The notes under the pieces were generated by a model. It had not been told where the DNA came from and did no database searches. It worked only from the letters and a program-made list of their open reading frames with translations. From Bacillota bacterium (lineage in GTDB: Bacteria; Bacillota; Clostridia; Oscillospirales; Ruminococcaceae): 21,575 nt of DNA. The DNA lies in assembly GCA_023396215.1 (NCBI GenBank), contig JAEWWW010000036.1:1-21575 (forward strand), written 5' to 3'. The translations under genes were made by a program, and so were the position numbers. Of the stretch, positions 1 to 8,869 are shown piece after piece; position 1 is the stretch's first letter, and each line of letters opens with the position of its first letter.

Positions 1-11
1 GGACAAAAGAG

Positions 12-1226
12 ATGCTTCAGGGAAAAACAGTGCTGCTGGGGGTCACGGGGGGCATTGCCGCCTATAAAGCGGTCCAGCTGGTGAGCGACCTCAAGAAGCT
101 GGGGGCGGATACCCATGTCGTCATGACCAAAAACGCCACCGAGTTTGTTACCCCCCTGACCTTTGAAACGATGAGCGGCAACCGTGTCAGCGTTGACACC
201 TTTGACCGCAACTTTGAATGGCAGGTGGGGCATATTTCGCTGGCCAAGCGGGGGGATGTCTTTGTGGTGGCCCCCACCACCGCCAATGTGATTGCCAAGC
301 TGGCCACCGGCATCGCCGACGACCTGCTCACCACCACCTTTTTGGCGGCGGGCTGCCCCAAGCTGGTGGCCCCGGCCATGAACACCGGCATGCTGCAAAA
401 CCCCGTCACCCAGCACAACATCGGGGCGCTGGCCCGGGCGGGGGTGGGCATCATCCCCCCCGAAAGCGGGCTGCTGGCCTGCAACGACGTGGGGGCGGGC
501 AAGCTGGCCGCCCCGGCGGTCATTGCCGAGCATATCATCTCGGCCGTCACCCAAAAGGACCTTGCGGGGCTGCGCGTCCTCATCACCGCCGGCCCCACCC
601 AGGAGGCCCTTGACCCGGTGCGGTTTATCACCAACCACTCCAGCGGCAAGATGGGCTACCAGATGGCCCTTGCCGCCGCGCGCCGCGGGGCGCAGGTGAC
701 CCTTGTTTCGGGCCCCACCGCCCTGCCCGACCCGGCGGGGGTGCGCACCCTGCGGGTGGTTTCGGCCGCCGAGATGCTGGCGGCGGTGCAGCAGGAGGCC
801 CCCCGCGCCCATATCGTCATCAAATCGGCGGCGGTGGCCGACTACCGCCCCGCCCAGACGCAGGAGCATAAAATCAAAAAGTCGGGGCAGGAGGCCACAC
901 TGACCCTTGCCCGCACCACCGATATTCTGGCCGCGCTGGGGCGGCAGAAGCCGCAGGGTCAGGTGCTGGTGGGCTTTTCGATGGAAACCCAGAACCTGCT
1001 GGAAAGCTCCCGGGCCAAGCTGGAGGCCAAAAACGCCGATATGATTGTGGCCAACCGGCTGGATGAGGCGGGAGCCGGCTTCGGGGTGGATACCAACATC
1101 GCCACCATCCTCACCCCTCAGGGGGAGGAGCGGCTGCCCCTTATGAGCAAGTACGCGCTGGGCGGCGAGATTTTGACCCGCGCGGCGGCACTGGCCCGGC
1201 GGCGCGGCGGGGAGAAGCAGGATTGA
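12..1226 (+). CDS. coaBC: Bifunctional phosphopantothenoylcysteine decarboxylase / phosphopantothenate-cysteine ligase
   Basis: Cytosolic enzyme of coenzyme A synthesis. The CoaB part ligates cysteine to 4'-phosphopantothenate and the CoaC part decarboxylates the product to 4'-phosphopantetheine. The N-terminal flavoprotein domain (about residues 1-175) shows the catalytic His in GHISLA (His74), the PAMNTGM motif (121-127) and the active-site Cys in LLAC (Cys157). The CoaB domain (from about 186) shows VLITAGPTQE, the DPVRFITNHSSGKMG nucleotide/substrate signature and the KIKK lysines (286-289). At 404 residues it has full family length. The first ATG lies only 11 bases into the window, so upstream signals cannot be judged. 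Its TGA stop overlaps the priA TTG start, so the pair is probably translationally coupled. In Firmicutes this gene usually follows gmk-rpoZ, which would lie just outside the window. Identity is very secure. Confidence 0.97.
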   Translation: MLQGKTVLLGVTGGIAAYKAVQLVSDLKKLGADTHVVMTKNATEFVTPLTFETMSGNRVSVDTFDRNFEWQVGHISLAKRGDVFVVAPTTANVIAKLATGIADDLLTTTFLAAGCPKLVAPAMNTGMLQNPVTQHNIGALARAGVGIIPPESGLLACNDVGAGKLAAPAVIAEHIISAVTQKDLAGLRVLITAGPTQEALDPVRFITNHSSGKMGYQMALAAARRGAQVTLVSGPTALPDPAGVRTLRVVSAAEMLAAVQQEAPRAHIVIKSAAVADYRPAQTQEHKIKKSGQEATLTLARTTDILAALGRQKPQGQVLVGFSMETQNLLESSRAKLEAKNADMIVANRLDEAGAGFGVDTNIATILTPQGEERLPLMSKYALGGEILTRAAALARRRGGEKQD

Positions 1227-3667
1227 TTGCCATAGCTAGGGTAGCGGTGCAGGGCGCCGCCTACCATTTTGATAAGCTGTACGACTATATCATCCCACCC
1301 CGGCTGGAGGGGGCGCTGGCCCCCGGCTGCCGGGTGACGGTGCCCTTTGGGCGGGGGGGCTCCCCCCGGCTTGGGCTGGCGGTGGAGCTGACCCGGGGCG
1401 AGCCGGATGACCGGCTCAAGCAGGTGCTGACGGTGGTGGACGACGCCCCCGTTTTAACCCCCCGGCTGCTGGAGCTGCTGGCCTACCTCAAGGAAACCAC
1501 CTTCTGCACATGGGCGCAGGCCATGGGCGCGCTGCTGCCCCCCGGCATCGGGGTGAAGGCCAACCACGCCTACGCCCTCAGCGAGGGCTGGCAGCAGGAA
1601 CAGCAGGAGGAGCTGCCCCACACCCAGCGGCAGATTGTCGGGCTGCTGGCTTCAAAGCGCACCCCCTGCCCCGAGGATACCCTCTGCGAGGCGCTGGGGA
1701 TACTCCCCGAAAGCAAGGATATTGCGGCGCTTTTGGCGATGGGGGCGGTGCACAGAACCCAACAGGTCAGCCGCCGGGTGCAGGATGAGCGCCAATTGAT
1801 GGTGCGCCTTGCCGAGGAGGCTCCACAAGCGGCCAAAACCACCCCCAAGCAGCAGGCGGTGCTTGCGCTGCTGGAGCAGGTGGGGGCCGCCTCTGTGAAG
1901 GAAATCTGCTACTTTGCGGGGGTCACCCGCGCGGTGGTGGACAGGCTGGCGGCGGCCGGCCTTGTTCTGCTCTACGAGGTGGAAAGCTACCGCAACCCCT
2001 ACGAGGGGCGCATCCCCCCCAGAGAGCGGGAGGCGGTGGAGCTTTCTCCCCAACAGCAGGCGGCCTGTGAAACCCTCAAAGCCATGAGCGACGACGCCAC
2101 CGCCGGGCAGACCGCCCTGCTTTACGGGGTCACCGGCAGCGGCAAAACGCAGGTGTTTCTAAAGCTGATTGAGCATGTGGTGGCAGGCGGGCGCAGCGCG
2201 TTGGTGCTGGTGCCCGAAATCGCCCTCACCCCCCAGACCATCGAGCTGTTTCACCGGCGGTTTGGCAGGCGGGTGGCGGTGCTGCACAGCGGGCTTTCGA
2301 TGAGCCAGCGTCTGGATGAATGGAAGCGGGCCCGGCAGGGCCTTGCCGATATTGTGGTGGGCACCCGTTCGGCGGTTTTCGCCCCGCTGGAAAACCTGGG
2401 CCTCATCGTCATCGACGAGGAGCAGGAGCACACCTACCACTCCGAGAGCGCCCCCCGCTTTGACGCCCGGGAGGTTGCGCGGCAGCGCAGCCGCACCGAG
2501 GGCGCGCTGGTGGTGCTGGCTTCGGCCACCCCTTCGGTGGAAAGCTTTTATCAGGCCAAACAGGGGGCCTATACCCTCGTCACCTTGCCCCAGCGCTACG
2601 GCGCGGCCCGCCTGCCCGATATCACCGTGGTGGATATGCGTCAGGCGGGACGTGAGGATGGCTTTTCACAGCCGATGCTGGATGAAATCTATCTGAATTT
2701 GCAGGCAGGGGAGCAGACGATTTTGCTGCTCAACCGCCGGGGCCACAGCACGCAGGTGAAATGCATGAGCTGCGGCGCTTCGGCCGAGTGCCCCAACTGC
2801 GCCGTTTCGATGACCTACCACACCGCCAACGGGCGGCTGCTCTGCCACTACTGCGGCTACAGCGCCGAGCGGCTGGGGGAGTGCCCCCACTGCGGCAGCG
2901 GCTTTATGCGGTACTCCGGCCTTGGCACCCAGCGGGCGCAGGAGCGGCTGGCCGAGCTTTTCCCCGACGCGCGTATCCTGCGGATGGACGCCGACGCAAC
3001 CATGTCCCGCTTTGCCCACGAACGGGGGCTTGCCGATTTTCGGCAGGGCGGTTATGATATAATGATAGGAACCCAGATGGTGGCCAAGGGGCTGGATTTC
3101 CCCAACGTAACGCTGGTGGGGGTGCTGCTGGCCGACCAGTCGCTCTACAGCGGCGACTTTCGCAGCTATGAGCGCACCTTCAGCCTGCTGACACAGGTGG
3201 CGGGGCGGTGCGGACGGGCCCAGCTGCCGGGCCGGGCGATTATCCAGACCTACACGCCGGAAAATCCCATTATTGAGCTGGCCGCCACCCAGCGGTACGA
3301 GGCTTTTTATCAGGATGAAATCCTCAGCCGCAAGCTGCACCTCTACCCGCCCTTCTGCAAAATCTACTGTGTGGGGCTCACGGGGGAGGAGGAGCCGGCG
3401 GTGCACCGCGCGGCAATCGAGTTTTCGCGGCTGCTGGCCCAAACCGCCAGAGAGGAGTTCCCCAGGCTGCCCGCGAGGGTGCTGGGGCCGCTGCCCGCCG
3501 CGGTGGCCAAGGTGGCGGGGCGCTACCGCTACCGCCTGCTGGTGAAATGCAGGGGCGACGCCGAAACCCGCAGGCTGTTTGACCGGCTGCTCATTCTGTT
3601 TGGCAAAATGCCCGCAAGCCGGGGGGTATCGGTCTTTGTAGACCCCCACTACGACAGCGGCTTTTAA
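1223..3667 (+). CDS. priA: Primosomal protein N' (replication restart helicase PriA)
   Basis: Superfamily 2 3'-5' DNA helicase that recognises stalled forks and D-loops and reloads the replicative helicase. The N-terminal fork-binding domain (about 1-105) begins IARVAVQGAAYHFDKLYDY. Walker A is GVTGSGKT (302-309) and motif II is DEEQ (398-401), where the family normally has DEEH. LASATPS is motif III. Eight cysteines in four CxxC pairs (about 514-558) form the two-zinc module inserted in the helicase core. GTQMVAKGLDFPNV and QVAGRCGR are late helicase motifs. At 814 residues it is in the family range. The start is TTG at 1223, sharing TG with the coaBC stop and preceded by GGGGAGAAG; the first residues match PriA N-termini, so the rare start codon is credible. 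Confidence 0.96.
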   Translation: MIAIARVAVQGAAYHFDKLYDYIIPPRLEGALAPGCRVTVPFGRGGSPRLGLAVELTRGEPDDRLKQVLTVVDDAPVLTPRLLELLAYLKETTFCTWAQAMGALLPPGIGVKANHAYALSEGWQQEQQEELPHTQRQIVGLLASKRTPCPEDTLCEALGILPESKDIAALLAMGAVHRTQQVSRRVQDERQLMVRLAEEAPQAAKTTPKQQAVLALLEQVGAASVKEICYFAGVTRAVVDRLAAAGLVLLYEVESYRNPYEGRIPPREREAVELSPQQQAACETLKAMSDDATAGQTALLYGVTGSGKTQVFLKLIEHVVAGGRSALVLVPEIALTPQTIELFHRRFGRRVAVLHSGLSMSQRLDEWKRARQGLADIVVGTRSAVFAPLENLGLIVIDEEQEHTYHSESAPRFDAREVARQRSRTEGALVVLASATPSVESFYQAKQGAYTLVTLPQRYGAARLPDITVVDMRQAGREDGFSQPMLDEIYLNLQAGEQTILLLNRRGHSTQVKCMSCGASAECPNCAVSMTYHTANGRLLCHYCGYSAERLGECPHCGSGFMRYSGLGTQRAQERLAELFPDARILRMDADATMSRFAHERGLADFRQGGYDIMIGTQMVAKGLDFPNVTLVGVLLADQSLYSGDFRSYERTFSLLTQVAGRCGRAQLPGRAIIQTYTPENPIIELAATQRYEAFYQDEILSRKLHLYPPFCKIYCVGLTGEEEPAVHRAAIEFSRLLAQTAREEFPRLPARVLGPLPAAVAKVAGRYRYRLLVKCRGDAETRRLFDRLLILFGKMPASRGVSVFVDPHYDSGF

Positions 3668-3694
3668 AGGGGATATACAGCTTTACATACCAAA

Positions 3695-3866
3695 GGCAAC
3701 ACCACACAATTCACGGCTACCGCCTTAAGCACTCTGTCGCTTGCAGATTTTCCGTGAGCCTTCACAAAAATCCTCGCGAATACACCCAGTATTCCCTGCG
3801 GTTTTTGTTTTGTCTAACGAAAAATCTGCCGGCGCGCCAGAGTACTTAGAATTGTGCGGTATTGCC
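3695..3866. repeat. 172-bp foldback (MITE-like) element between priA and def
   Basis: The ends are an 18-bp imperfect inverted repeat: GGCAACACCACACAATTC at 3695-3712 against GAATTGTGCGGTATTGCC at 3849-3866 (16 of 18 pair). Inside it the arms keep pairing: TAAGCACTCTG near 3724 faces CAGAGTACTTA near 3839, TGCAGATTTT faces AAAATCTGCC, CACAAAAATC faces a GTTTTTGTTT stretch, and GAATAC faces GTATTC at the tip. A roughly 13-base bulge lies on the left arm. Almost the whole segment could fold as one long hairpin. It holds no credible gene. No clear target-site duplication is visible. It ends about 50 bp before the def ribosome site, so it would be in the priA-def transcript if they are co-transcribed. 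The inverted repeats are seen directly; calling it a mobile miniature element is inference. Confidence 0.7.
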
Positions 3867-3932
3867 CAATTGAAAACCGCAGGCCCGTCGCGTTCCTCAA
3901 CGGGCGGCCCCGGCGGATAAGGAGGCAACCAT

Positions 3933-4403
3933 ATGGCAATCAGAACCATCCTGCTGGAGGATGACGAAACCCTGCGAAAAAAGAGCCGGGCGGTTGAAAG
4001 GTTTGACGCGCGGCTGCACCAGCTTTTGGACGATATGGCCGAAACGATGCGCAGCGCCAACGGCGTGGGCCTTGCCGCCCCGCAGGTAGGGGTGCTGCGC
4101 CGGGCGGTGATTATCGACGACGGCAACGGCCTGAAAGAGCTTATTAACCCGGCTATTACCTGCCGCGAGGGCAGTCAGGAAGAGGTCGAGGGTTGCCTTT
4201 CCTGCCCGGGGCTGGCAGGCGTTGTGCAGCGCCCCGCCCGGGTGATAGCGACCGCCTTTGACCGCCACGGCAACCCCATCACGGTGGAGGGCGAAGAACT
4301 GCTGGCCCGGGCCATCTGCCACGAGCTGGACCACCTTGACGGCGTGCTGTTCAAAGACATCGCCATCGAGATGGTGGACGACGAGGAATATCAAATGGAC
4401 TAG
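3933..4403 (+). CDS. def: Peptide deformylase
   Basis: Removes the N-formyl group from nascent proteins; a metalloenzyme acting at the ribosome exit tunnel. All three signature motifs are present: GVGLAAPQ (44-51), EGCLS with metal-ligand Cys88, and HELDH (130-134) with ligands His130 and His134 and catalytic Glu131. At 156 residues it is typical of the short deformylases. The ATG at 3933 follows AAGGAGG with a 7-base spacer, an excellent ribosome site. It is followed by fmt, which adds the formyl group that this enzyme later removes; the def-fmt pairing is widely conserved. Confidence 0.97.
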   Translation: MAIRTILLEDDETLRKKSRAVERFDARLHQLLDDMAETMRSANGVGLAAPQVGVLRRAVIIDDGNGLKELINPAITCREGSQEEVEGCLSCPGLAGVVQRPARVIATAFDRHGNPITVEGEELLARAICHELDHLDGVLFKDIAIEMVDDEEYQMD

Positions 4404-4464
4404 GGGTGCATCACCACCCCGGCCTTCGGCCCGCGTCCTGCCCTGCACAACAACCCGAAAATAC

Positions 4465-4481
4465 GGGCGGCGCCGCCGCCC
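4465..4481 (+). other. Small GC hairpin upstream of fmt
   Basis: GGGCGGC-GCC-GCCGCCC forms a 7-bp stem with a 3-base loop, ending about 12 bases before the fmt ribosome site (GAAAGGGGG). It has no U-tract. It may only be a by-product of high G+C, or may tune fmt translation. Confidence 0.3.
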
Positions 4482-4508
4482 CTGCCATAAAGAAAGGGGG
4501 AACGCCCT

Positions 4509-5465
4509 GTGAAAATTGTATTTATGGGCACGCCCCAGTTTGCGGTACCCTGCCTTGCGCGCATCATTCAGGACGGCTACGAGGTGGCGGGTGTGTTCAG
4601 CCAGCCCGACCGCCCGCAGGGGCGCGGCCATAAGCTGGCCCCGCCCCCGGTGAAGGAGCTTGCCCTCGCCCACCAAATCCCGGTGTTTCAGCCCGAAAAG
4701 CTGCGGGACGGCCAAGCCGCCGCCATCCTCAAAGAGCTGGCCCCCGACCTGATTGTGGTGGTAGCCTACGGCAAGATTTTGCCGGTGGAGATTTTGGACC
4801 TGCCGCCGCTGGGCTGCATCAATGTGCACGGCTCGCTGCTGCCCCGCTACCGTGGGGCGGCACCCATCCAGTGGAGCGTCATCAACGGCGACAAAACCAC
4901 CGGCGTCACCACCATGTATATGGCCGAGGGGATGGATACCGGCGATATGATACTGAAGGCCGAAACCGGGATTGGCCCCGAAGAAACCGCGGGCGCCCTC
5001 TATGAGCGGCTCAGCCTGCTGGGGGCCGACTGCCTTTCAGAAACCCTCAGGCTGGTGCGGCAGGGCAACGCCCCCCGCCAGCCCCAAAACCACGCGATGG
5101 CCACCCACGCCCCCATGCTGGAAAAATGCACCGGGCTGATGGACTTTACCAAAAGCGCGCAGGAGCTTTATAATCTGGTGCGGGGCTGCTCGCCCTGGCC
5201 GGGCGCCTTCACCTATATTCGCGGGCGGATGCTCAAGGTGCACCGGGTGCAGGCCCACCCCGGGCTTAGGGGGCGGCCGGGGCAGGTCATCGACTGCCAG
5301 CGGTTCATCGTGGCCTGCGGGCAGGGCGCGCTGGAGTTTTTAGAGGTGCAGCCCCAATGCAAAGGCCGCATGAGCGGCCCCCAGTTCCTTTGCGGCTGCC
5401 GCCCACAGGCGGGGGAAGACCTGGTCTGCTGCATCGAGCCGGAGGAGCCCAACCCCTATGTATAA
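4509..5465 (+). CDS. fmt: Methionyl-tRNA formyltransferase
   Basis: Transfers a formyl group from 10-formyl-tetrahydrofolate to Met on initiator tRNA. It starts MKIVFMGTPQFAVP and carries PDRPQGRG (33-40). The active-site region INVHGSLLPRYRGAAPI has catalytic Asn105 and His107, and the catalytic Asp is Asp143 in GMDTGDM. The C-terminal tRNA-binding domain contains LYNLVRGCSPWPGAF. At 318 residues it is normal length. The start is GTG at 4509, with GAAAGGGGG about 8 bases upstream; the first residues match the family exactly. A 105-bp G+C-rich spacer separates it from def. Confidence 0.96.
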   Translation: MKIVFMGTPQFAVPCLARIIQDGYEVAGVFSQPDRPQGRGHKLAPPPVKELALAHQIPVFQPEKLRDGQAAAILKELAPDLIVVVAYGKILPVEILDLPPLGCINVHGSLLPRYRGAAPIQWSVINGDKTTGVTTMYMAEGMDTGDMILKAETGIGPEETAGALYERLSLLGADCLSETLRLVRQGNAPRQPQNHAMATHAPMLEKCTGLMDFTKSAQELYNLVRGCSPWPGAFTYIRGRMLKVHRVQAHPGLRGRPGQVIDCQRFIVACGQGALEFLEVQPQCKGRMSGPQFLCGCRPQAGEDLVCCIEPEEPNPYV

Positions 5466-5623
5466 CCCCCAGTTTTGCTGTTTTTTGAGCCGTGGGATAA
5501 AAATTTTAGCGGCAATTAATACGGCCTTCACATTTTTCTTTTAAAATGTAGGTCAGGCTGGGGTAGAATAATATGGGAAAGCATCTCATACCGGCCTGAT
5601 TGCAATCCAAAGGAGGATACCGT

Positions 5624-6322
5624 ATGCCTTATTATTATACAGACAGCGCTTACCTGCTGTTGGTGCTGCCCGCCTTTATCTTTTCGCTGTGGGCCCAGCA
5701 CAAGGTAAAATCCACCTATGCCCGGTATGCAAAGGTGCGGGGCAGCCGCGGGCTGACCGGCGCCGAAACCGCAAGGCGCATCCTTGACCTCAACGGCCTG
5801 CGGGATGTGCAGATCGAGCATGTGCGGGGCAACCTCACCGACCATTACGACCCCCGTGGCCGTGTGGTGCGGCTTTCCGACAGCGTTTACAACAGCCAGT
5901 CGATTGCCGCTGTGGGCATCGCCGCCCACGAGGTGGGCCACGCGGTGCAGCACGCCCGGGCCTATGGGCCGCTAAAGCTGCGCAACGCCATCATCCCGGT
6001 CACCAACATCGGCTCCACCCTTTCTATCCCCATGATTTTCATCGGTCTGGCGCTGGATGTTTTCTCGCTGTCGCTGCTGGGGGTCATCCTGTTCGGCACG
6101 GTGGCGGTCTTTCAGCTCATCACCCTGCCGGTGGAGTTCAACGCCAGCAGACGGGCGATTGCCACCCTCGAGCAGCAGGATATCCTTTACGGCGACGAGC
6201 TCAAAGGCACCAAGAAGGTGCTTTCGGCAGCGGCGCTGACCTATGTTGCCGCGCTGGCGGTGGCGCTGGCCCAGCTTCTGCGGTTTTTGCCCCTTGTGCT
6301 GGGCGGCCGCCGCAGAAACTAG
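5624..6322 (+). CDS. Membrane zinc metallopeptidase, YugP/Zn_peptidase_2-type
   Basis: A 232-residue predicted membrane protein. A hydrophobic segment lies at about residues 9-25, the zinc site is HEVGH (102-106) in AAHEVGHAVQHA, two or three hydrophobic stretches lie at about 125-175, and one more is near the C-terminus (AALTYVAALAVALAQLLRF). This pattern matches the YugP family, whose physiological substrate is unknown. The ATG at 5624 follows AAAGGAGG with a 7-base spacer; an in-frame TTG at 5600 has no ribosome site. The family is often found inside the fmt-rsmB interval in Clostridia, but not in Bacillus subtilis. The upstream spacer (5466-5623) is A+T-rich compared with its surroundings and may hold a promoter, but I see no convincing -35/-10 pair. 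Confidence 0.85.
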   Translation: MPYYYTDSAYLLLVLPAFIFSLWAQHKVKSTYARYAKVRGSRGLTGAETARRILDLNGLRDVQIEHVRGNLTDHYDPRGRVVRLSDSVYNSQSIAAVGIAAHEVGHAVQHARAYGPLKLRNAIIPVTNIGSTLSIPMIFIGLALDVFSLSLLGVILFGTVAVFQLITLPVEFNASRRAIATLEQQDILYGDELKGTKKVLSAAALTYVAALAVALAQLLRFLPLVLGGRRRN

Positions 6323-6341
6323 CCCTGCCCTGTAGGGCTAG
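6319..6341 (+). terminator. Hairpin at the end of the zinc peptidase gene
   Basis: CTAGCCCT (6319-6326) and AGGGCTAG (6334-6341) form an 8-bp stem with a 7-base loop and include the TAG stop codon. No U-run follows, so this would be at best a weak terminator or an mRNA-stabilising hairpin before rsmB. Confidence 0.35.
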
Positions 6342-6428
6342 TCGCCCTTATCGCCTCACAATGGTGCCCCTCTGCCACGATACAGGACAGCCCTGCCCCG
6401 GCGGCAGGCGGAAAGGATGCCCATTCGG

Positions 6429-7748
6429 ATGACAGCAAGACTACTGGCGGTGAAATGCCTGGTGCGGATAGAGGCCCAGGGGGCCTACTCCGACCTTTTG
6501 ATGGATAAAGAGCTGGAACGCTCCGGCCTTGACCGGCGCGACCGCGCTTTTGCTTCGCTGCTGGTGCAGGGGGTGCTGGAGCGCCGCATCACGCTGGACG
6601 CCTGCATCGCCCCCCTTACCAAGATAAACAAGCTGTCCCCCCCGGTGCTGGCCATTTTGCGCACCGGGGTGTACCAGCTTTTATACCTGCCCGATATCCC
6701 CCAGCCTGCGGTGGTCAACGAGGCCACCCAGCTTACCCGTCACACCGGCCAGAGCCGTGCCTCGGGTTTGGTCAACGGGGTGCTGCGGGCCTTTTTGCGT
6801 GGCGGCTGCGCCGTGCCGCTGCCGGCTTTTCCACAGGAGGAGCGGCTTTCGGTGGAATACTCGGTGCCGACGCCCCTGGCCCGGCTGTTACTGGAAAGCT
6901 ATGGCCCGCAGAAAACCGCGGCCTTTCTGGAACGGGCGCTGCGCCCCGCGCCCCTTTATATTAGGGCTAATACGGTTAAAACCGATAGCGAAAGCCTGCT
7001 GCGCGCCCTTGAGGCGGCGGGGGTGGGCTGCCAGCCCATCGGGCTTGAGGGCTGCCTGAAGCTGGAGGGCGGCGGCAGCATCCCCAGCCTGCCCGGCTTT
7101 GCCGAGGGGCATTTTCATGTGCAGGACCTTTCTTCGCAGCTTTGCGCCCTCGCGGTGGAGGCACGCCCCGGCATGCAGGTGCTGGACGTCTGTGCGGCCC
7201 CCGGCGGCAAAAGCTTTACCATTGCCCAGTGGATGCGCAGCAGCGGCAGGCTGGTGGCCTGCGACCTGCACGAAAAGCGGGTGGGGCTCATCCGTCAGGG
7301 GGCCGAACGCCTTGGCCTTGGCTGCATCACCGCCCGGCAGGGCGACGCCTCGCAGCACGACCCCGCCTTGGGGCAGTTTGACCGGGTACTCTGCGACGTA
7401 CCCTGCTCCGGCTTCGGTATTATTGGCCGCAAGCCCGAAATCCGCTACAAATCGCTGGAAGAAATTGCGACATTGCCCCAAATTCAGCATAAAATACTCG
7501 CCGCCTCCTCAAAATATACCAAAGAGGGCGGCAGGCTGGTTTATTCTACCTGTACCCTGAACCCCGCCGAAAACGAGGCGGTGGTTGCACAGTTCTTAAA
7601 CGAGAACCCCCACTTTGCCCCCGCGCCGCTGCCGCCCCAACTGGGGGGCGGCCCCACCTCCACCCTGATGGATAGCGGGTGGGATTGCGACGGCTTTTTT
7701 GTGGCGGCAATGACCAGAACCGCCGCCCCCCAGCAGGGGCGGGATTAA
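6429..7748 (+). CDS. rsmB: 16S rRNA m5C967 methyltransferase RsmB (Sun)
   Basis: S-adenosylmethionine-dependent methyltransferase that makes 5-methylcytosine in 16S rRNA. The N-terminal NusB-like RNA-binding domain (about 1-130) contains AILRTGVYQLLYLPDIPQPAVVNE. The catalytic domain has the SAM loop VLDVCAAPGGKS (about 251-262), the DVPCSG motif with Cys326, and the catalytic Cys375 in VYSTCTLNPAENE, so both RsmB cysteines are present. I chose ATG 6429 (MTARLLAVKCL) because AAAGGA is 11 bases upstream. The earlier in-frame ATG at 6417 overlaps that ribosome site and would add only four residues; it cannot be excluded. Length is about 439 residues, normal for the family. Confidence 0.93.
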   Translation: MTARLLAVKCLVRIEAQGAYSDLLMDKELERSGLDRRDRAFASLLVQGVLERRITLDACIAPLTKINKLSPPVLAILRTGVYQLLYLPDIPQPAVVNEATQLTRHTGQSRASGLVNGVLRAFLRGGCAVPLPAFPQEERLSVEYSVPTPLARLLLESYGPQKTAAFLERALRPAPLYIRANTVKTDSESLLRALEAAGVGCQPIGLEGCLKLEGGGSIPSLPGFAEGHFHVQDLSSQLCALAVEARPGMQVLDVCAAPGGKSFTIAQWMRSSGRLVACDLHEKRVGLIRQGAERLGLGCITARQGDASQHDPALGQFDRVLCDVPCSGFGIIGRKPEIRYKSLEEIATLPQIQHKILAASSKYTKEGGRLVYSTCTLNPAENEAVVAQFLNENPHFAPAPLPPQLGGGPTSTLMDSGWDCDGFFVAAMTRTAAPQQGRD

Positions 7749-7807
7749 CCCCCACGATTTTCTCTCCTGCCTGAAACACCCCGGCGCCAACAGAAACGGA
7801 GCTTGCC

Positions 7808-8869
7808 ATGACCGCATTGCAGCAAAAGACCGAAATTAAATCGCTGACCCTGCCCCAGCTTCAGGAGTACCTTAAGGGGCTGGGCCAGCCCGCCTACCGG
7901 GCGGGGCAGCTTTATAGCTGGCTGCACAGCCGCCTTGCCACCGAGCCCGGGCAGATGACCAATCTGCCGGCTTCGCTTCGCGATGCCCTCGCCCGGCAAT
8001 GTACCCTGACGGTGGCTAAAATAGAGCGCAAGCAGGTTTCGCAGATAGACGGCACCGTGAAGTACCTCTTCGCCTTCGACGACGGGCAGTGCGTCGAGGC
8101 GGTGCTGATGCGCTACAAGCACGGCAACAGCCTGTGCATCTCCACGCAGGTGGGCTGCCGGATGGGCTGCGGCTTCTGCGCCTCCACCCTTGGGGGGCTG
8201 GTGCGCAGCCTGACCCCAGCCGAGATGCTGGAGCAGGTCTATGCCGCCACCCGCGACAGTGGCGAAAGGGTGGATTCGCTGGTGCTCATGGGCATCGGCG
8301 AGCCGCTGGATAACCTTGAAAACGTGCTGACCTTTCTTGAGATACTCTCTTCGCCGCATGGGCTGAACCTGAGCCTGCGGCATGTTTCGCTTTCCACCTG
8401 CGGGCTGGTGGATAAGATAGACGAGCTGGCCGAGCACCGTCTGGGGCTGACCCTCTCGATTTCGCTGCACGCCCCCGACGACGAGATACGCAGCAAAACT
8501 ATGCCGGTCAACCGCCGCTGGAGCATCGACCAGCTGCTGGCGGCATGCAGGCGTTACTTTGAAAAAACCGGACGGCGCATCTCCTTTGAATATGCGCTGA
8601 TTGCCGGGGTCAACGACTCCCCCGCGCAGGCGGCCCAGCTGGCGGCCCGGCTGCGGGGCATGAGCTGTCATGTGAACCTGATACCGGTCAACGAGGTGCC
8701 GGAGCGGGCCTACCGCCGCAGCCCCGCCGACTCGGTGAGCAGATTTAAAGTCGCCTTGGAGGCGCAGGGCATCAACACAACGGTGCGCCGCAGCCTTGGG
8801 GGGGATATCAGCGCCGCCTGCGGGCAGCTGCGGCGCGAGCAATCGGCGAAAGGGGGCGACGGGCAATGA
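7808..8869 (+). CDS. rlmN: Dual-specificity 23S rRNA A2503 / tRNA A37 C2-methyltransferase RlmN
   Basis: Radical-SAM enzyme that puts a methyl on C2 of an adenine in 23S rRNA and in some tRNAs. The 4Fe-4S cluster cysteines are Cys117, Cys121 and Cys124 in VGCRMGCGFCAS. Also seen are GIGEPLDN (162-169), ISLHAPDD, and the C-terminal methyl-carrying Cys338 in AACGQL preceded by RRSLGGDI. At 353 residues it has family length. The ATG at 7808 follows CGGAG with about 7 bases between. Its TGA stop overlaps the prpC ATG (ATGA), suggesting translational coupling. It lacks the Cfr hallmarks and is therefore called RlmN rather than an antibiotic-resistance homologue. Confidence 0.95.
   Translation: MTALQQKTEIKSLTLPQLQEYLKGLGQPAYRAGQLYSWLHSRLATEPGQMTNLPASLRDALARQCTLTVAKIERKQVSQIDGTVKYLFAFDDGQCVEAVLMRYKHGNSLCISTQVGCRMGCGFCASTLGGLVRSLTPAEMLEQVYAATRDSGERVDSLVLMGIGEPLDNLENVLTFLEILSSPHGLNLSLRHVSLSTCGLVDKIDELAEHRLGLTLSISLHAPDDEIRSKTMPVNRRWSIDQLLAACRRYFEKTGRRISFEYALIAGVNDSPAQAAQLAARLRGMSCHVNLIPVNEVPERAYRRSPADSVSRFKVALEAQGINTTVRRSLGGDISAACGQLRREQSAKGGDGQ

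Noticed and set aside
2666..3649. Long minus-strand reading frame opposite priA
   Set aside because: Shadow of the G+C-rich priA codons; low-complexity His/Gly/Gln-rich product and no ribosome site.
5600..5623. TTG start extending the zinc peptidase by 8 residues
   Set aside because: No ribosome site before it; the added residues are the translated ribosome site of the ATG at 5624.
7808..8869. Cfr-type resistance methyltransferase instead of RlmN
   Set aside because: Gene context and the RlmN-like AACGQL end support the housekeeping enzyme.
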